64,000 nucleotides of DNA from Pseudomonas gingeri (GTDB lineage Bacteria > Pseudomonadota > Gammaproteobacteria > Pseudomonadales > Pseudomonadaceae). How positions within the stretch are numbered: the stretch's first letter is position 1; each line of letters begins with the position of its first letter. Made by a program: the position numbers and the translations under genes. The stretch lies in the NCBI RefSeq assembly GCF_013385635.1, contig NZ_JACAPR010000007.1, positions 1 to 64,000 of the forward strand, in the 5' to 3' direction. Below the pieces are notes generated by a model. It saw only the letters and a list, made by a program, of their open reading frames with translations. It was not told the origin of the DNA and searched no databases. Positions 9,885 through 18,105 of this stretch are shown here, one piece after another.

Positions 9885-11090
9885 TCAGTCATCACGAAGC
9901 GCCTCCACCGGTTGCAGGCGAGAGGCTTTCAGCGCCGGATGCAGGCCAAAGAACAGCCCGGTCAACAGCGAACTGCCGATCCCGAGCAGCAACGCTTCGG
10001 GGGCCAGATGCAGGGACCAGCCGGCAAGATGACTGAAGATCAGCGCGACCAGGCTTCCCAGAACCGCTCCCAGCAGGGCACCGAGCAGCGACATGCACAG
10101 GGCCTCGCAGAGAAAGGCATCGCGGATATCCCGGGGGCGGGCACCGAGTGCCAGGCGCAGGCCGATTTCCCGTCGACGTTCGGCGAGGTTCATCAACATC
10201 ACGTTCATCACCCCGACGCCCGCCACCAGCAGGACAATGCCGCCGAGTCCGGCCAGCAGTCGGGAGAAGGTGGCGGCCTGGCGCTTCAGACCGTCGAGCA
10301 GTTGCTGCGGTATCCGCACCTCGACATCCCGGCCCCGGAGCAGGGCCCGCAAACGGACCTTCAGTGCTTGCGCCATGGCGTGCGGGTCGGCATCCGGCGC
10401 GATCCTGATAATCAGGCTGTCGATTTTCGGCTCGCTAAATAACCGTTGCAGACTGTGCACGGGGATCACGATCGAGTGATTGATGTCCAGTGGCAACAAT
10501 GGATTATTGGGCTGGCGAGCCGCAATGCCGATGACATCGAACAGATAGCCCTCGATAGGCAATTGGTCACCCGGGCGCAGGGGACGGCCCTGTTCCGATA
10601 ATTGTCGTGCGACCTCTGCGCCGACCACGGCAAAGGTTTCCCGGCGATCGAATACGCTCAGGAAACGACCGTCGCGCATCTGCAGGTCCAGGGCCGCCGC
10701 CAGATCGCCAGTGGTGCCGAGCAGGGCGCTGTCGACCTCGATTGCAGACCGGCGCAAACGCGTGGAATACAGGCTGACGGGGGCAATATCGATCAGATGG
10801 GGCAGGGCGTTGCGCAAGGTGGCCGGATCGAGCGTCGTGGTGGGTGTCCGGGAGGTTTTGCCGCTCGGCGGGAAGCTGACGACCAGCATGTCCGTCCCCA
10901 TGGCCTGGAACGAACGCAGGGCTTCGGCTTGCGCACTGTTGCCGATGTTCAGCAGGGCAACGATCGAGCCGCTGCCGACCACTAGGCCCAACAGGCTCAG
11001 CCAGGTGCGTCGGCCGGCCAGCCACAGGTTGGCGATAGCCTCGGCGAGTACCTGGCGCGGGAGGGGGCCGTAATGTTCGAGATGGATCAT
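9885..11090 (-). CDS. ABC-type permease of the MacB/FtsX family, no ATPase beside it
   Basis: I start it at the ATG at 11090 (401 residues, MIHLEHYGPLPRQV) because AAGGAAGAG lies 6 bases upstream; the frame is open to 11138. The order is one N-terminal helix (TWLSLLGLVVGSGSIVAL), a periplasmic MacB-type core domain, then three C-terminal helices with the FtsX signature MNLAERRREIGLRLALGARPRDI. Such permeases normally pair with a MacB or LolD-type ATPase to export peptides, siderophores or lipoproteins. No ATP-binding gene or membrane-fusion protein is adjacent, so the partner must lie elsewhere. Confidence 0.88.
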   Translation of the reverse strand: MIHLEHYGPLPRQVLAEAIANLWLAGRRTWLSLLGLVVGSGSIVALLNIGNSAQAEALRSFQAMGTDMLVVSFPPSGKTSRTPTTTLDPATLRNALPHLIDIAPVSLYSTRLRRSAIEVDSALLGTTGDLAAALDLQMRDGRFLSVFDRRETFAVVGAEVARQLSEQGRPLRPGDQLPIEGYLFDVIGIAARQPNNPLLPLDINHSIVIPVHSLQRLFSEPKIDSLIIRIAPDADPHAMAQALKVRLRALLRGRDVEVRIPQQLLDGLKRQAATFSRLLAGLGGIVLLVAGVGVMNVMLMNLAERRREIGLRLALGARPRDIRDAFLCEALCMSLLGALLGAVLGSLVALIFSHLAGWSLHLAPEALLLGIGSSLLTGLFFGLHPALKASRLQPVEALRDD

Positions 11091-11273
11091 GCCGCACTCT
11101 TCCTTTGGACCGATCACTGCGTAGCGCAGATGCCTCATAAGAGTCGGCCGTTGGAAGGGGGGCTAAATAGGAATGGTTTCCGCTTGTTGTGTGGGAATTT
11201 TCTATTGCCGGTAGCGAGTCGAGCGACGCCGAAGCGCCTGGTGAAGCAGGCACCTCACCGGGTACTCAATGGC

Positions 11274-11723
11274 TCAGCTCATGCTGAATTTCACGCTATA
11301 GCTGTAGGGCGGGGCCTTGAGCGTCTTGTTCAGCCGGGCCTTGCAGGATGCCCGGCGTTCGCCGATCGACTCGGCTTCCCGTGTCCACACCGGCAGGTAG
11401 CTGTGGCGGGGCGCCTGGGCGAAGCGCTGTTGCAGGGAGTGCTGGGCCACGAAGCGGCACTTGCGGGGCCCCGAGCCGTAGATGAACCAGGCCCGTGGTC
11501 CGGCGAGCTTCAGTTCCCGCCGCTCGCCGCCGGCAATGGAAAAGCTCGAAGGCGAGGCGCCATTCAGGTCGATGCCGGTGCCCAGCAACTCCAGGGGCTG
11601 GGAGGAGTCGTTGTGGATTTCCACCGCGGTGACGATGCCTGACGCATAGGCGGCAAATGAAAGCAGGGCGGACAGGGCACCGCAGAACAGCGCGATGCTG
11701 AAGGATTGCAGCAGGAGAGTCAT
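11274..11723 (-). CDS. Secreted protein of unknown function, 149 residues
   Basis: The start at 11723 (MTLLLQSFSIALFCGALSALLSFAAYASG) follows AAAAGGA and gives a Sec signal peptide; the frame is open to 11906 but that adds no sensible N-terminus. The mature protein has a beta-rich segment (IVTAVEIHNDSSQPLELLGTG) that resembles the first strands of periplasmic immunoglobulin-like or chaperone-like folds. Two cysteines (PRKCRF, ASCKAR) may pair. I do not know the family. It lies upstream of the ABC permease gene on the same strand, 183 bases apart. Confidence 0.72.
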   Translation of the reverse strand: MTLLLQSFSIALFCGALSALLSFAAYASGIVTAVEIHNDSSQPLELLGTGIDLNGASPSSFSIAGGERRELKLAGPRAWFIYGSGPRKCRFVAQHSLQQRFAQAPRHSYLPVWTREAESIGERRASCKARLNKTLKAPPYSYSVKFSMS

Positions 11724-11904
11724 GTTAATTCCTTTTAGGTCGGATCTTGGAAGCAACGCCATTCCATGGCGTTGCACGCTTTTCCGGAGAGGGGAGGAAA
11801 AGCGTCGTGTAAGTATGCGGACTGTGGCGAGGAATACCCTCGACAAAGCGCCCTTTGTCCTGTGAGTGTTTTCCGATAGTGATGTAGTGAAGTTTGGCAG
11901 ATGC

Positions 11905-11939
11905 AAAAAAGCCCCGGCTCTGACGAACCGGGGCTTTTT
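11905..11939. terminator. Bidirectional Rho-independent terminator after xenB
   Basis: The hairpin GCCCCGG (11911-11917) / CCGGGGC (11928-11934) is flanked by AAAAAA on the left and TTTTT on the right. It sits 30 bases after the xenB stop and ends the arsR-MFS-xenB transcript. Confidence 0.9.
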
Positions 11940-11968
11940 CTTGCGACTGTCAGCGTGTTGCTTGCGGC

Positions 11969-13018
11969 TTAGAGCGTCGGGTAGTCGATGTAGCCGACCG
12001 GGCCCTTGCCGTAGAAGGTTTCAGGGTGGGCATCGTTCAGCGCTGCGTCGGCCTTCAGGCGTGCCGGCAGGTCCGGGTTGGCAATGAACGGTACGCCGAA
12101 GGCCACCGCGTCGGCCTTGCCGCCGGCCAGCCAGGCATTGGCGCTGTCCTTGGTGAAGCGCTCGTTGGCGATGTAGGGACCGCCGAACGCCGCCTTCAAT
12201 TGTGGGCCGAGGCTGTCGCCGGCTTCCTTCTCGCGGGAGCAGATGAAGGCGATACCGCGTTTGCCCAGCTCACGTGCAACGTAGGTGAAGGTTTCCGAGA
12301 GGTTCTCGTCGCCCATGTCGTGGGAGTCGGCGCGTGGTGCCAGGTGCATGCCGACACGGCCGGCGCCCCAGACTTCCACCACGGCGTCGGTGACTTCGAG
12401 CAACAGGCGGGCACGGTTTTCCAGGGAGCCGCCATAGTTGTCGGTACGCTGGTTGGTGCTGCTCTGCAGGAACTGGTCGAGCAGGTAGCCGTTGGCGCCG
12501 TGGATTTCCACGCCGTCGAAACCGGCAGCCTTGGCGTTTTCCGCACCGACGCGGTAGGCGTCGACGATATCGGCGATTTCAGCGGTTTCCAGTGCCCGCG
12601 GCGTCGGGTAGTCGGCCAATGGACGGACCAGGCTGACGTGGCCCTTGGGTTGGATGGCGCTCGGTGCGACCGGCAGCTCGCCGTTCAGGTACGAGGTGTG
12701 GGAAACCCGGCCGACGTGCCACAGTTGCAGGAAGATCCGGCCACCGGCGGCGTGTACGGCCTTGGTGACGTTGCTCCAGCCACGCACCTGGTCGTTGGAC
12801 CAGATGCCTGGGGTGTCAGGGTAGCCGACGCCCATCGGGGTGACCGAGGTCGCTTCGCTGAGGATCAGGCCGGCGGAGGCGCGCTGGACGTAGTACTCGG
12901 CCATCAGGGCGTTCGGTACACGGCCTTCATCGGCACGGCAGCGGGTCAGCGGTGCCATGATGATGCGGTTCGGCAGTTCGAGGTCGCCCAGCTTGATTGG
13001 ATCGAAAATAGTGGTCAT
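11969..13018 (-). CDS. xenB: Old Yellow Enzyme-type NAD(P)H:flavin oxidoreductase (xenobiotic reductase B)
   Basis: At 349 residues this protein has the length and sequence of XenB of Pseudomonas fluorescens, a soluble FMN enzyme that reduces nitro-esters, nitroaromatics and activated alkenes. It shows the OYE barrel start FDPIKLGDLELPNRIIMAPLTRCRA, the substrate-binding HGANGYLLDQFLQSSTNQRTDNYGG motif near residue 178, and the phosphate-binding end segment DAVAFGVPFIANPDL. It follows the MFS gene by 20 bases in an operon headed by an ArsR regulator, which suggests induction by an electrophile or toxicant. Confidence 0.94.
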   Translation of the reverse strand: MTTIFDPIKLGDLELPNRIIMAPLTRCRADEGRVPNALMAEYYVQRASAGLILSEATSVTPMGVGYPDTPGIWSNDQVRGWSNVTKAVHAAGGRIFLQLWHVGRVSHTSYLNGELPVAPSAIQPKGHVSLVRPLADYPTPRALETAEIADIVDAYRVGAENAKAAGFDGVEIHGANGYLLDQFLQSSTNQRTDNYGGSLENRARLLLEVTDAVVEVWGAGRVGMHLAPRADSHDMGDENLSETFTYVARELGKRGIAFICSREKEAGDSLGPQLKAAFGGPYIANERFTKDSANAWLAGGKADAVAFGVPFIANPDLPARLKADAALNDAHPETFYGKGPVGYIDYPTL

Positions 13019-13038
13019 GTGTACAACCCTCTTGATGA

Positions 13039-14205
13039 TTAGTTGGTAGCGGGAGCCAGGTCGGCATTGCCGCTCTGGCGAAACGTGATCAGGGTCACCA
13101 GCAGCGCGAGCACCGCCAGTGCCGCGGCGGCCAGGGGCACGCTGGTAAGGCCGAAACCGTGGGCGATGACACTGCCGCCGATCCAGGCGCCAAGGGCGTT
13201 GCCGACGTTGAAGGCGCCGATGTTCAGGGTCGAGACCAGGTTCGGTGCGGCCTGGCCATAGGTCACCACGTTGACCTGCAATGCGGGCACGGCGGCGAAA
13301 CAGGCGGTGGCCCAGAGGAACAGGGTGATTTCAGCCGGAACCACGATCAGGCTGGTCCAGGTCAGTACGGTGGCCAGGACGGCCATGGCGATAAAGACTC
13401 CGATCAGCGTCGCCGACAGGCTCTTGTCCGCCAGCTTGCCGCCGATGATGTTGCCGGCCGTCAGGCCCAGGCCCATCAGTACCAGGGTCCAGGTCACGCC
13501 CCGTGGCGAGACGCCGGTGACTTCGCCGAGCAATGGCGCGATGTAGGTGAACAGGGCGAATACCGAGGCCGAGAACAGCGCGGTCATGCTCAGGGACAGC
13601 CACAGGCCGGCCCCCTTGAGGGCCGCGAGTTCGGCGCGCATGTCGAGTTTTTCCTCGTCGCGCCTGGCCGGCAGGAAGCGGATCAGGCCGATCAGCGCGA
13701 TCACGCCGATAACGGTCACCGCCCAGAAGGTCGAGCGCCAGCCGGCCTGTTGGCCGAGGGCGGTACCCAGGGGCACGCCGAGCACGTTGGCCAGGGTCAG
13801 GCCGGTGAACATCAGGGCCACGGCCGAGGCACGCTTGTCCGGGCTGACCAGGTTGGCTGCCACCACCGAGCCGATACCGAAGAAGGCGCCATGGCACAGG
13901 GCGGTGACGATGCGGGCGATCATCAGCACGTTGTAGTCGCTGGCCACCGCGCAAAGCAGGTTGCCGATGATAAAGATGCCCATCAGGGCCACCAGGGCGG
14001 CCTTGCGCGGCAGCCGGGCGGTGGCCATGGCCATGAATGGCGCGCCGATGGCCACGCCCAGGGCGTAGCCGGTCACCAGCCAGCCAGCGCCGGGGATCGA
14101 GACCCCGAGGTCCGCCGCGACATCGGGCAACAGGCCCATGATGACGAACTCGGTCGTGCCGATGGCGAAGGCGCTCAGGGCCAGGATAAGTAGCGAGAGG
14201 GGCAT
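13039..14205 (-). CDS. MFS drug:H+ antiporter, DHA1 family (AraJ/YdhP type)
   Basis: I start it at the ATG at 14205 (388 residues, MPLSLLILALSAFAIGTTEFVIMGLLPDV) with AAAGGA upstream. It has twelve predicted helices and the classic AraJ-group opening GTTEFVIMGLLPDVAADLGVS. A motif-A-like loop follows helix 2 (MATARLPRKAALV). Members export small toxic compounds or sugars. It lies between arsR and xenB in one transcription unit, so it probably removes the same compounds that XenB reduces. Confidence 0.9.
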   Translation of the reverse strand: MPLSLLILALSAFAIGTTEFVIMGLLPDVAADLGVSIPGAGWLVTGYALGVAIGAPFMAMATARLPRKAALVALMGIFIIGNLLCAVASDYNVLMIARIVTALCHGAFFGIGSVVAANLVSPDKRASAVALMFTGLTLANVLGVPLGTALGQQAGWRSTFWAVTVIGVIALIGLIRFLPARRDEEKLDMRAELAALKGAGLWLSLSMTALFSASVFALFTYIAPLLGEVTGVSPRGVTWTLVLMGLGLTAGNIIGGKLADKSLSATLIGVFIAMAVLATVLTWTSLIVVPAEITLFLWATACFAAVPALQVNVVTYGQAAPNLVSTLNIGAFNVGNALGAWIGGSVIAHGFGLTSVPLAAAALAVLALLVTLITFRQSGNADLAPATN

Positions 14206-14219
14206 CGTGTGCGGTCCTT

Positions 14220-14522
14220 TTAGAGCTCTTGGCTCATGATGCGGAGGAACTCCTGGATGGTTTCCTCGTTGCGTTTGAAGAAGTGCCACTGGCCGGCTTT
14301 CTGGCTGCTGATCAGGCCTGCCCGTTGCAGCGTTGCCAGGTGTGCGGACACGGTCGACTGCGACAAGCCGCAGCGTTGGTCGATCTGTCCGGCGCAGATG
14401 CCGAATTCATGGTGGTGCTGCTGGTCCGGGAACTGGGTTTTCGGATCTTTCAGCCAGTTGAGGATGTCTCGGCGTACTGGGTGTGCCAGCGCTTTTATTA
14501 TTTCGTCGAGGTCGATGGTCAT
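14220..14522 (-). CDS. ArsR-family transcriptional regulator
   Basis: This 100-residue winged-helix protein has the ArsR opening IIKALAHPVRRDILNWLKDP and recognition helix CGLSQSTVSAHLATLQRAGLI (about residues 51-71). It carries His-rich QQHHHEFGIC and a second Cys at CGLS. These might bind a metal or react with electrophiles, but the usual ELCVCDL metal site is absent. It heads the operon with the MFS and xenB genes, and palindromic sites lie directly upstream. Confidence 0.9.
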   Translation of the reverse strand: MTIDLDEIIKALAHPVRRDILNWLKDPKTQFPDQQHHHEFGICAGQIDQRCGLSQSTVSAHLATLQRAGLISSQKAGQWHFFKRNEETIQEFLRIMSQEL

Positions 14523-14548
14523 GGCAGTGTCTCAGGGTGGTAAAACGG

Positions 14549-14651
14549 TATATCGCGATGGGGCGAAATATAAATCGCTACTTCACGATATACCAATATG
14601 ATTTCGATCTGATTCCAGCATAAATCGCTATATCGGGTTATAACGATATAG
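14549..14651. promoter_or_regulatory. Cluster of palindromic operators for the ArsR regulator
   Basis: The divergent arsR/acpH region holds three related sites: ATCGCGAT within 14552-14559, TATATCG (14549-14555) opposite CGATATA (14586-14592), and a perfect inverted repeat CTATATCG (14628-14635) / CGATATAG (14644-14651) with an 8-base spacer. AAATCGCTA also occurs twice as a direct repeat (14572-14580 and 14622-14630). The arrangement fits cooperative binding by the ArsR protein, possibly affecting acpH too. Assignment to this regulator is inference from position. Confidence 0.65.
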
Positions 14652-14677
14652 ACGGCGAAGGTGCTAAGCTGCTTGGC

Positions 14678-15259
14678 ATGAATTATCTCGCACACCTCCA
14701 TCTGGGCGGCCAGCGCCCGGAACAACTGCTCGGCAGTCTCTACGGCGATTTCGTCAAGGGGCGTGTCGACGGGCAATTCACGCCCTCCATCGAGGCGGCG
14801 ATCCAGTTGCATCGGCGCATCGATGTGTTCACCGACCGGCATCCCCTGGTGGACCAGGCGTTGTCGCGTTTCAGCCTGACCCGTCGGCGTTATGCCGGGA
14901 TCGTCCTGGATGTGTTCTTCGATCATTGCCTGGCGCGGGACTGGGCGTTGTACGCCGAGGGTTCGCTGGACAGCTTTACCGCCGGGGTCTACCGGCTCCT
15001 GGCGAGCGAGCCGCAGTTGCCGGGGCGCCTGGCGCAGGTCGCACCCTATATGGCGGCCGATGACTGGCTGGGTTCGTATCGGCAGTTCGACGTGCTGCGC
15101 CAGGTACTGCGAGGGATTTCCCGGCGCTTGTCACGGCCCGAGGAACTGGCTCATGCGATGCATGAGCTGGAGCTGTTGTACGAGCCGCTGGGCGAAGATT
15201 TCCGGCGCTTCTATCCCCAGTTGCAGGCGTTTTCCCGGGAGCAGTTGCAAGCGCCTTGA
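14678..15259 (+). CDS. acpH: Acyl carrier protein phosphodiesterase
   Basis: The 193-residue protein begins MNYLAHLHLGGQRPEQLLGSLYGDFVKG, the diagnostic N-terminus of AcpH (YajB), which hydrolyses the 4'-phosphopantetheine group from holo-ACP. It is an HD-like fold with conserved His/Asp in LHRRIDVFTDRHPLV and VFFDHCLARDW. The gene is divergent from the arsR operon, and the palindromes lie in its upstream region. It is followed by a nested repeat. No stop-proximal terminator other than the repeat is seen. Confidence 0.93.
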   Translation: MNYLAHLHLGGQRPEQLLGSLYGDFVKGRVDGQFTPSIEAAIQLHRRIDVFTDRHPLVDQALSRFSLTRRRYAGIVLDVFFDHCLARDWALYAEGSLDSFTAGVYRLLASEPQLPGRLAQVAPYMAADDWLGSYRQFDVLRQVLRGISRRLSRPEELAHAMHELELLYEPLGEDFRRFYPQLQAFSREQLQAP

Positions 15260-15282
15260 TCGCCGGGTGTTTGCCCTGATTT

Positions 15283-15454
15283 GTAGGAGCCGGGCTTGCC
15301 CGCGAAGCTTTTGATCGTTCCCACGCTCCGCGTGGTAACGCCGCGATGGACGCTCAGCGTCCGCTTCTGCGACGCAGAGCGTCACGGGCAGCATTCCCGC
15401 GCTGGAGCGTGGGAACGATCGGACGGGCCTCTTCGCCGGCAAGCCGGCTCCTAC
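15283..15454. repeat. REP doublet carrying a second inverted-repeat element inside
   Basis: The outer pair is a REP half GTAGGAGCCGGGCTTGCCCG (from 15283) and its inverse CTTCGCCGGCAAGCCGGCTC (from 15431). Between them lies a 108-base element bounded by a perfect 17-base inverted repeat, GATCGTTCCCACGCTCC (15313-15329) and GGAGCGTGGGAACGATC (15404-15420). Its interior has further self-complementary GGACGCTCAGCGTCC. Such GTTCCCACGCTC elements are common short repeats in fluorescens-group genomes. It looks like one repeat family inserted into another. Confidence 0.85.
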
Positions 15455-15459
15455 AGGGT

Positions 15460-16266
15460 TTATGCGGCTTCGGCTTCGGCTGCTGTGACCGGACGTGGCA
15501 TCGCACGCTTCACTTCGGTGGCTTCGCCAAACAGGGCCATCTGCACCGCCTGTTGGGCCTGGAAGGCCAGGGCCGCGCGTTCCTGGCCGTTGCAGGCAAT
15601 CGGTGCCAGTACCTGGATCTCCACCTCGGCCTGGTCATTGGAAAACAGCCGCATCAGGTGCGAGAGCAGATCATCGTCGCCAATGAAGGGTGCGAGCATG
15701 TCAGGCTGCCCGTCGCGCAGATAGCGGATCGCCACCGGTTGCAACGAGACGTCCGTATCGATGGCCGCCGACAGCAGGCGACCGTGGAAGGTACGCAGCG
15801 AACGGCCATCGGTGGTGGTGCCTTCGGGGAACATCAGCAAGGGATGCTGTTGCTCCAGGTGACGGCTCATCTGCTTGCGGATCAACTGACTGTCACCCGA
15901 GCCACGGCGGATGAACAGGCTGCCGGCCTTCGCCGCCAACCAGCCGGCCACCGGCCAGGTGCGGACCTCGGCCTTGGACAGGAAGGACAATGGCGTCAGT
16001 GCGCCCAGCAGGGCGATGTCGGTCCAGGACACGTGATTGCTGACCCACAGCATCGGTTGGGTCGGCAAAGTGCCACGGACCGTGACGCGAAAAGGCAGGG
16101 CATTGCTCAGCCGGGCCATGAAAAACCGCGACCAGCGCTGGCGACGGACCATCGAGTTGGCGATACCCAGGCGTTCGAACACACCGAACACGCTGGCCAT
16201 GCTCAAGCCGAGGGCGACCACCAGCAGCACCCGGGCTATCCGCGCATACACCCGCAGCCGGCTCAT
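15460..16266 (-). CDS. olsA: Lyso-ornithine lipid O-acyltransferase (PlsC family)
   Basis: Starting at the ATG at 16266 gives 268 residues ([20 protein letters not shown]), with one N-terminal membrane helix. The acyltransferase box NHVSWTD (His-x4-Asp) and the FPEGTT box are both present, as in 1-acylglycerol-3-phosphate acyltransferases. The start codon shares a base with the stop of olsB (TAATG), so translation is coupled. Paired with OlsB, it would add the second acyl chain to make ornithine lipid, a phosphorus-free membrane lipid. Confidence 0.9.
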   Translation of the reverse strand: MSRLRVYARIARVLLVVALGLSMASVFGVFERLGIANSMVRRQRWSRFFMARLSNALPFRVTVRGTLPTQPMLWVSNHVSWTDIALLGALTPLSFLSKAEVRTWPVAGWLAAKAGSLFIRRGSGDSQLIRKQMSRHLEQQHPLLMFPEGTTTDGRSLRTFHGRLLSAAIDTDVSLQPVAIRYLRDGQPDMLAPFIGDDDLLSHLMRLFSNDQAEVEIQVLAPIACNGQERAALAFQAQQAVQMALFGEATEVKRAMPRPVTAAEAEAA

Positions 16267-17021
16267 TACACGGCCGCCTTGAAGTGGCGGGCGTAACGCG
16301 GGCACAACTCGTCGCGCTTGAGCAGGATGAACACATCGGCGACCTGGAAGTCTTCGTCCCAGCACGGCTCGCCACAGATCTTCGCGCCCAGGCGCATGTA
16401 GGCCTTGAGCAGCGGCGGCATCTCGGCGATGACGTTACCGGGGATATCCAGCGACGGCAGCGGTTTCTTCGGTTCGGCGCGCAGGTGTTCGGTGCTCAGG
16501 TAGCGTTCACGCAGACGCTGCATGATCGCGTGGGCCTGGATCCCGCCATCCTGCATCGGGATGCTCGCGCAACCCATCAGGTAGCTGTAGCCGCCTTCGT
16601 TGAGTACTTCGGCCAGCTCACCCCAGAGCACGGCGATGGTGCCGCCGTTGCGGTAGGCCGGATCGACGCAGGTCCGGCCGATTTCCAGGATCGGGCCCTG
16701 CAAGTGGCCGAGGCCATGCAGGCTGAATTCTTCTTCGCTGTAGAAGCGGCCCAGGGTATTGGCGGCCTTGTGGTCGAGCAGGCGGGTGGTTGCTACCAGG
16801 CGGCCGCTGTTCAGGTCGCGCACGCCGATGTGGCGGCAGTGCACATCATAATCATCCATATCCAGGCCGAGCTCGGCGCCTTTCAGCTTGGCGTTGAACT
16901 CGCCGCTGAAAACGTTGAAGCGCAAGGCCTGGGCTTCTTGCAAGGCCGCGGCGCCCAACAGGCGTTCGGCTTGCAGGCGGCGTTCATTGCCGGTGTCGCT
17001 GATGCGGGCGATCTGAGTCAT
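16266..17021 (-). CDS. olsB: L-ornithine N(alpha)-acyltransferase
   Basis: This 251-residue protein matches the OlsB family: GNAT-like fold with [16 protein letters not shown] near residue 30, the [17 protein letters not shown] motif near 115 and [10 protein letters not shown]. It transfers a 3-hydroxyacyl group from ACP to ornithine, the first step in ornithine lipid synthesis. The order olsB-olsA is the same as I know for PA4350-PA4351. In other bacteria the pathway is raised under phosphate limitation; I saw no obvious Pho box here. Confidence 0.93.
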   Translation of the reverse strand: MTQIARISDTGNERRLQAERLLGAAALQEAQALRFNVFSGEFNAKLKGAELGLDMDDYDVHCRHIGVRDLNSGRLVATTRLLDHKAANTLGRFYSEEEFSLHGLGHLQGPILEIGRTCVDPAYRNGGTIAVLWGELAEVLNEGGYSYLMGCASIPMQDGGIQAHAIMQRLRERYLSTEHLRAEPKKPLPSLDIPGNVIAEMPPLLKAYMRLGAKICGEPCWDEDFQVADVFILLKRDELCPRYARHFKAAV

Positions 17022-17151
17022 GACGCGTCTCCGGTTGCCGGCCAGGGTTGCGGCCAGTCGACTTTGTTGTGCAAAGTCAGGCTATGTAGCCCCGGTGTCA
17101 TCGCCATGAAGCTTTGGTGATGCTTATATGACAGCCCCCAAGGAGCCCGCC

Positions 17152-18030
17152 ATGTCCTGGTCATTCCTGCTCGACCCGCCCCAACGCCTGCCTGTGCCGA
17201 CCGATCTGGGCGAGGGCTTCGCGGTCCTGCTCGATGGGCTGGGAGCGGTGACGCCGTTCGAACTGGCGGTGCGCGGAGGGCGGATCATGGCCTCGCCGGG
17301 GCTGGCGTTCCTGGTGGGGTATCAGGCCGCCTTGCGCATGCTCTGGCCCAGCGCCCCGGCCAGCCTCGGCGCGTTATGCGCGACCGAGCAGCGCAGCCTG
17401 CGTCCGGCCGATATGCAGACCCGTCTCGATGGTCTGCGCCTGACCGGGCACAAGGACTTCGTCACTGGCGGTGATGCCGCCGACTGGCTGCTGGTGGCCG
17501 CGCGCAGTGAAGAAGAAGGCGGTTCGCCGCGCCTGAGCCTGGTGATCGTTTATCCGGGCGAGCCGGGTATTCGCCTGGAGAGCCTGCCGCCCTTGCCGCT
17601 GATACCGGATATCAGCCATGGCCGGGTGCATTTCGATAACGCCGCCTGCGAGCGCCTGGCCGGTGATGGCTGGGATGCCTATATCAAGCCGTTCCGAACC
17701 CTGGAGGATATTTATGTCCTCAGTGCCCTGACGGCCTGGCTGCAGGGTGTCGGCCAGGACAGCGGCTGGTCGCAGACGCTGCAATTGCGCCTGCTGGGCG
17801 TGTTGGCCGGCTGCGCCGAAGCCAGCCGGCAAAACCCGTCTTCGGCAGCGGGGCATGTGTTGCTGGGTGGTCTGTTTGCCCAGTTCGAGGCCCTCAAGGT
17901 CGAACTGGAAAAAGCGTTTGCGTCGGGACCCACTGAGTGGCGCGATATGTGGCTGCGTGATCGCGGGGTGCTGGATATCGCCGCCGGTGCACGGGCCAGG
18001 CGCCTGGCGAAGGCCCTGGCAACGCACTGA
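17152..18030 (+). CDS. Acyl-CoA dehydrogenase-like protein, shortened
   Basis: I start it at the ATG at 17152, directly after AAGGAGcccgcc (292 residues, MSWSFLLDPPQRL). Segments such as LTGHKDFVTGGDAADWLLVAARSE resemble the middle beta domain of acyl-CoA dehydrogenases, and the C-terminal half is helical. It is about 90 residues shorter than a full enzyme and lacks the usual N-terminal domain and obvious catalytic Glu, so activity is uncertain. It is divergent from olsBA. Confidence 0.7.
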   Translation: MSWSFLLDPPQRLPVPTDLGEGFAVLLDGLGAVTPFELAVRGGRIMASPGLAFLVGYQAALRMLWPSAPASLGALCATEQRSLRPADMQTRLDGLRLTGHKDFVTGGDAADWLLVAARSEEEGGSPRLSLVIVYPGEPGIRLESLPPLPLIPDISHGRVHFDNAACERLAGDGWDAYIKPFRTLEDIYVLSALTAWLQGVGQDSGWSQTLQLRLLGVLAGCAEASRQNPSSAAGHVLLGGLFAQFEALKVELEKAFASGPTEWRDMWLRDRGVLDIAAGARARRLAKALATH

Positions 18031-18105
18031 GCAGACAGAGTGCTGAGCAGAACTGTCATCAAATCCGCTTACACTCGACCGCGGCTATTTCTTCGAGCTT
18101 GCCCC

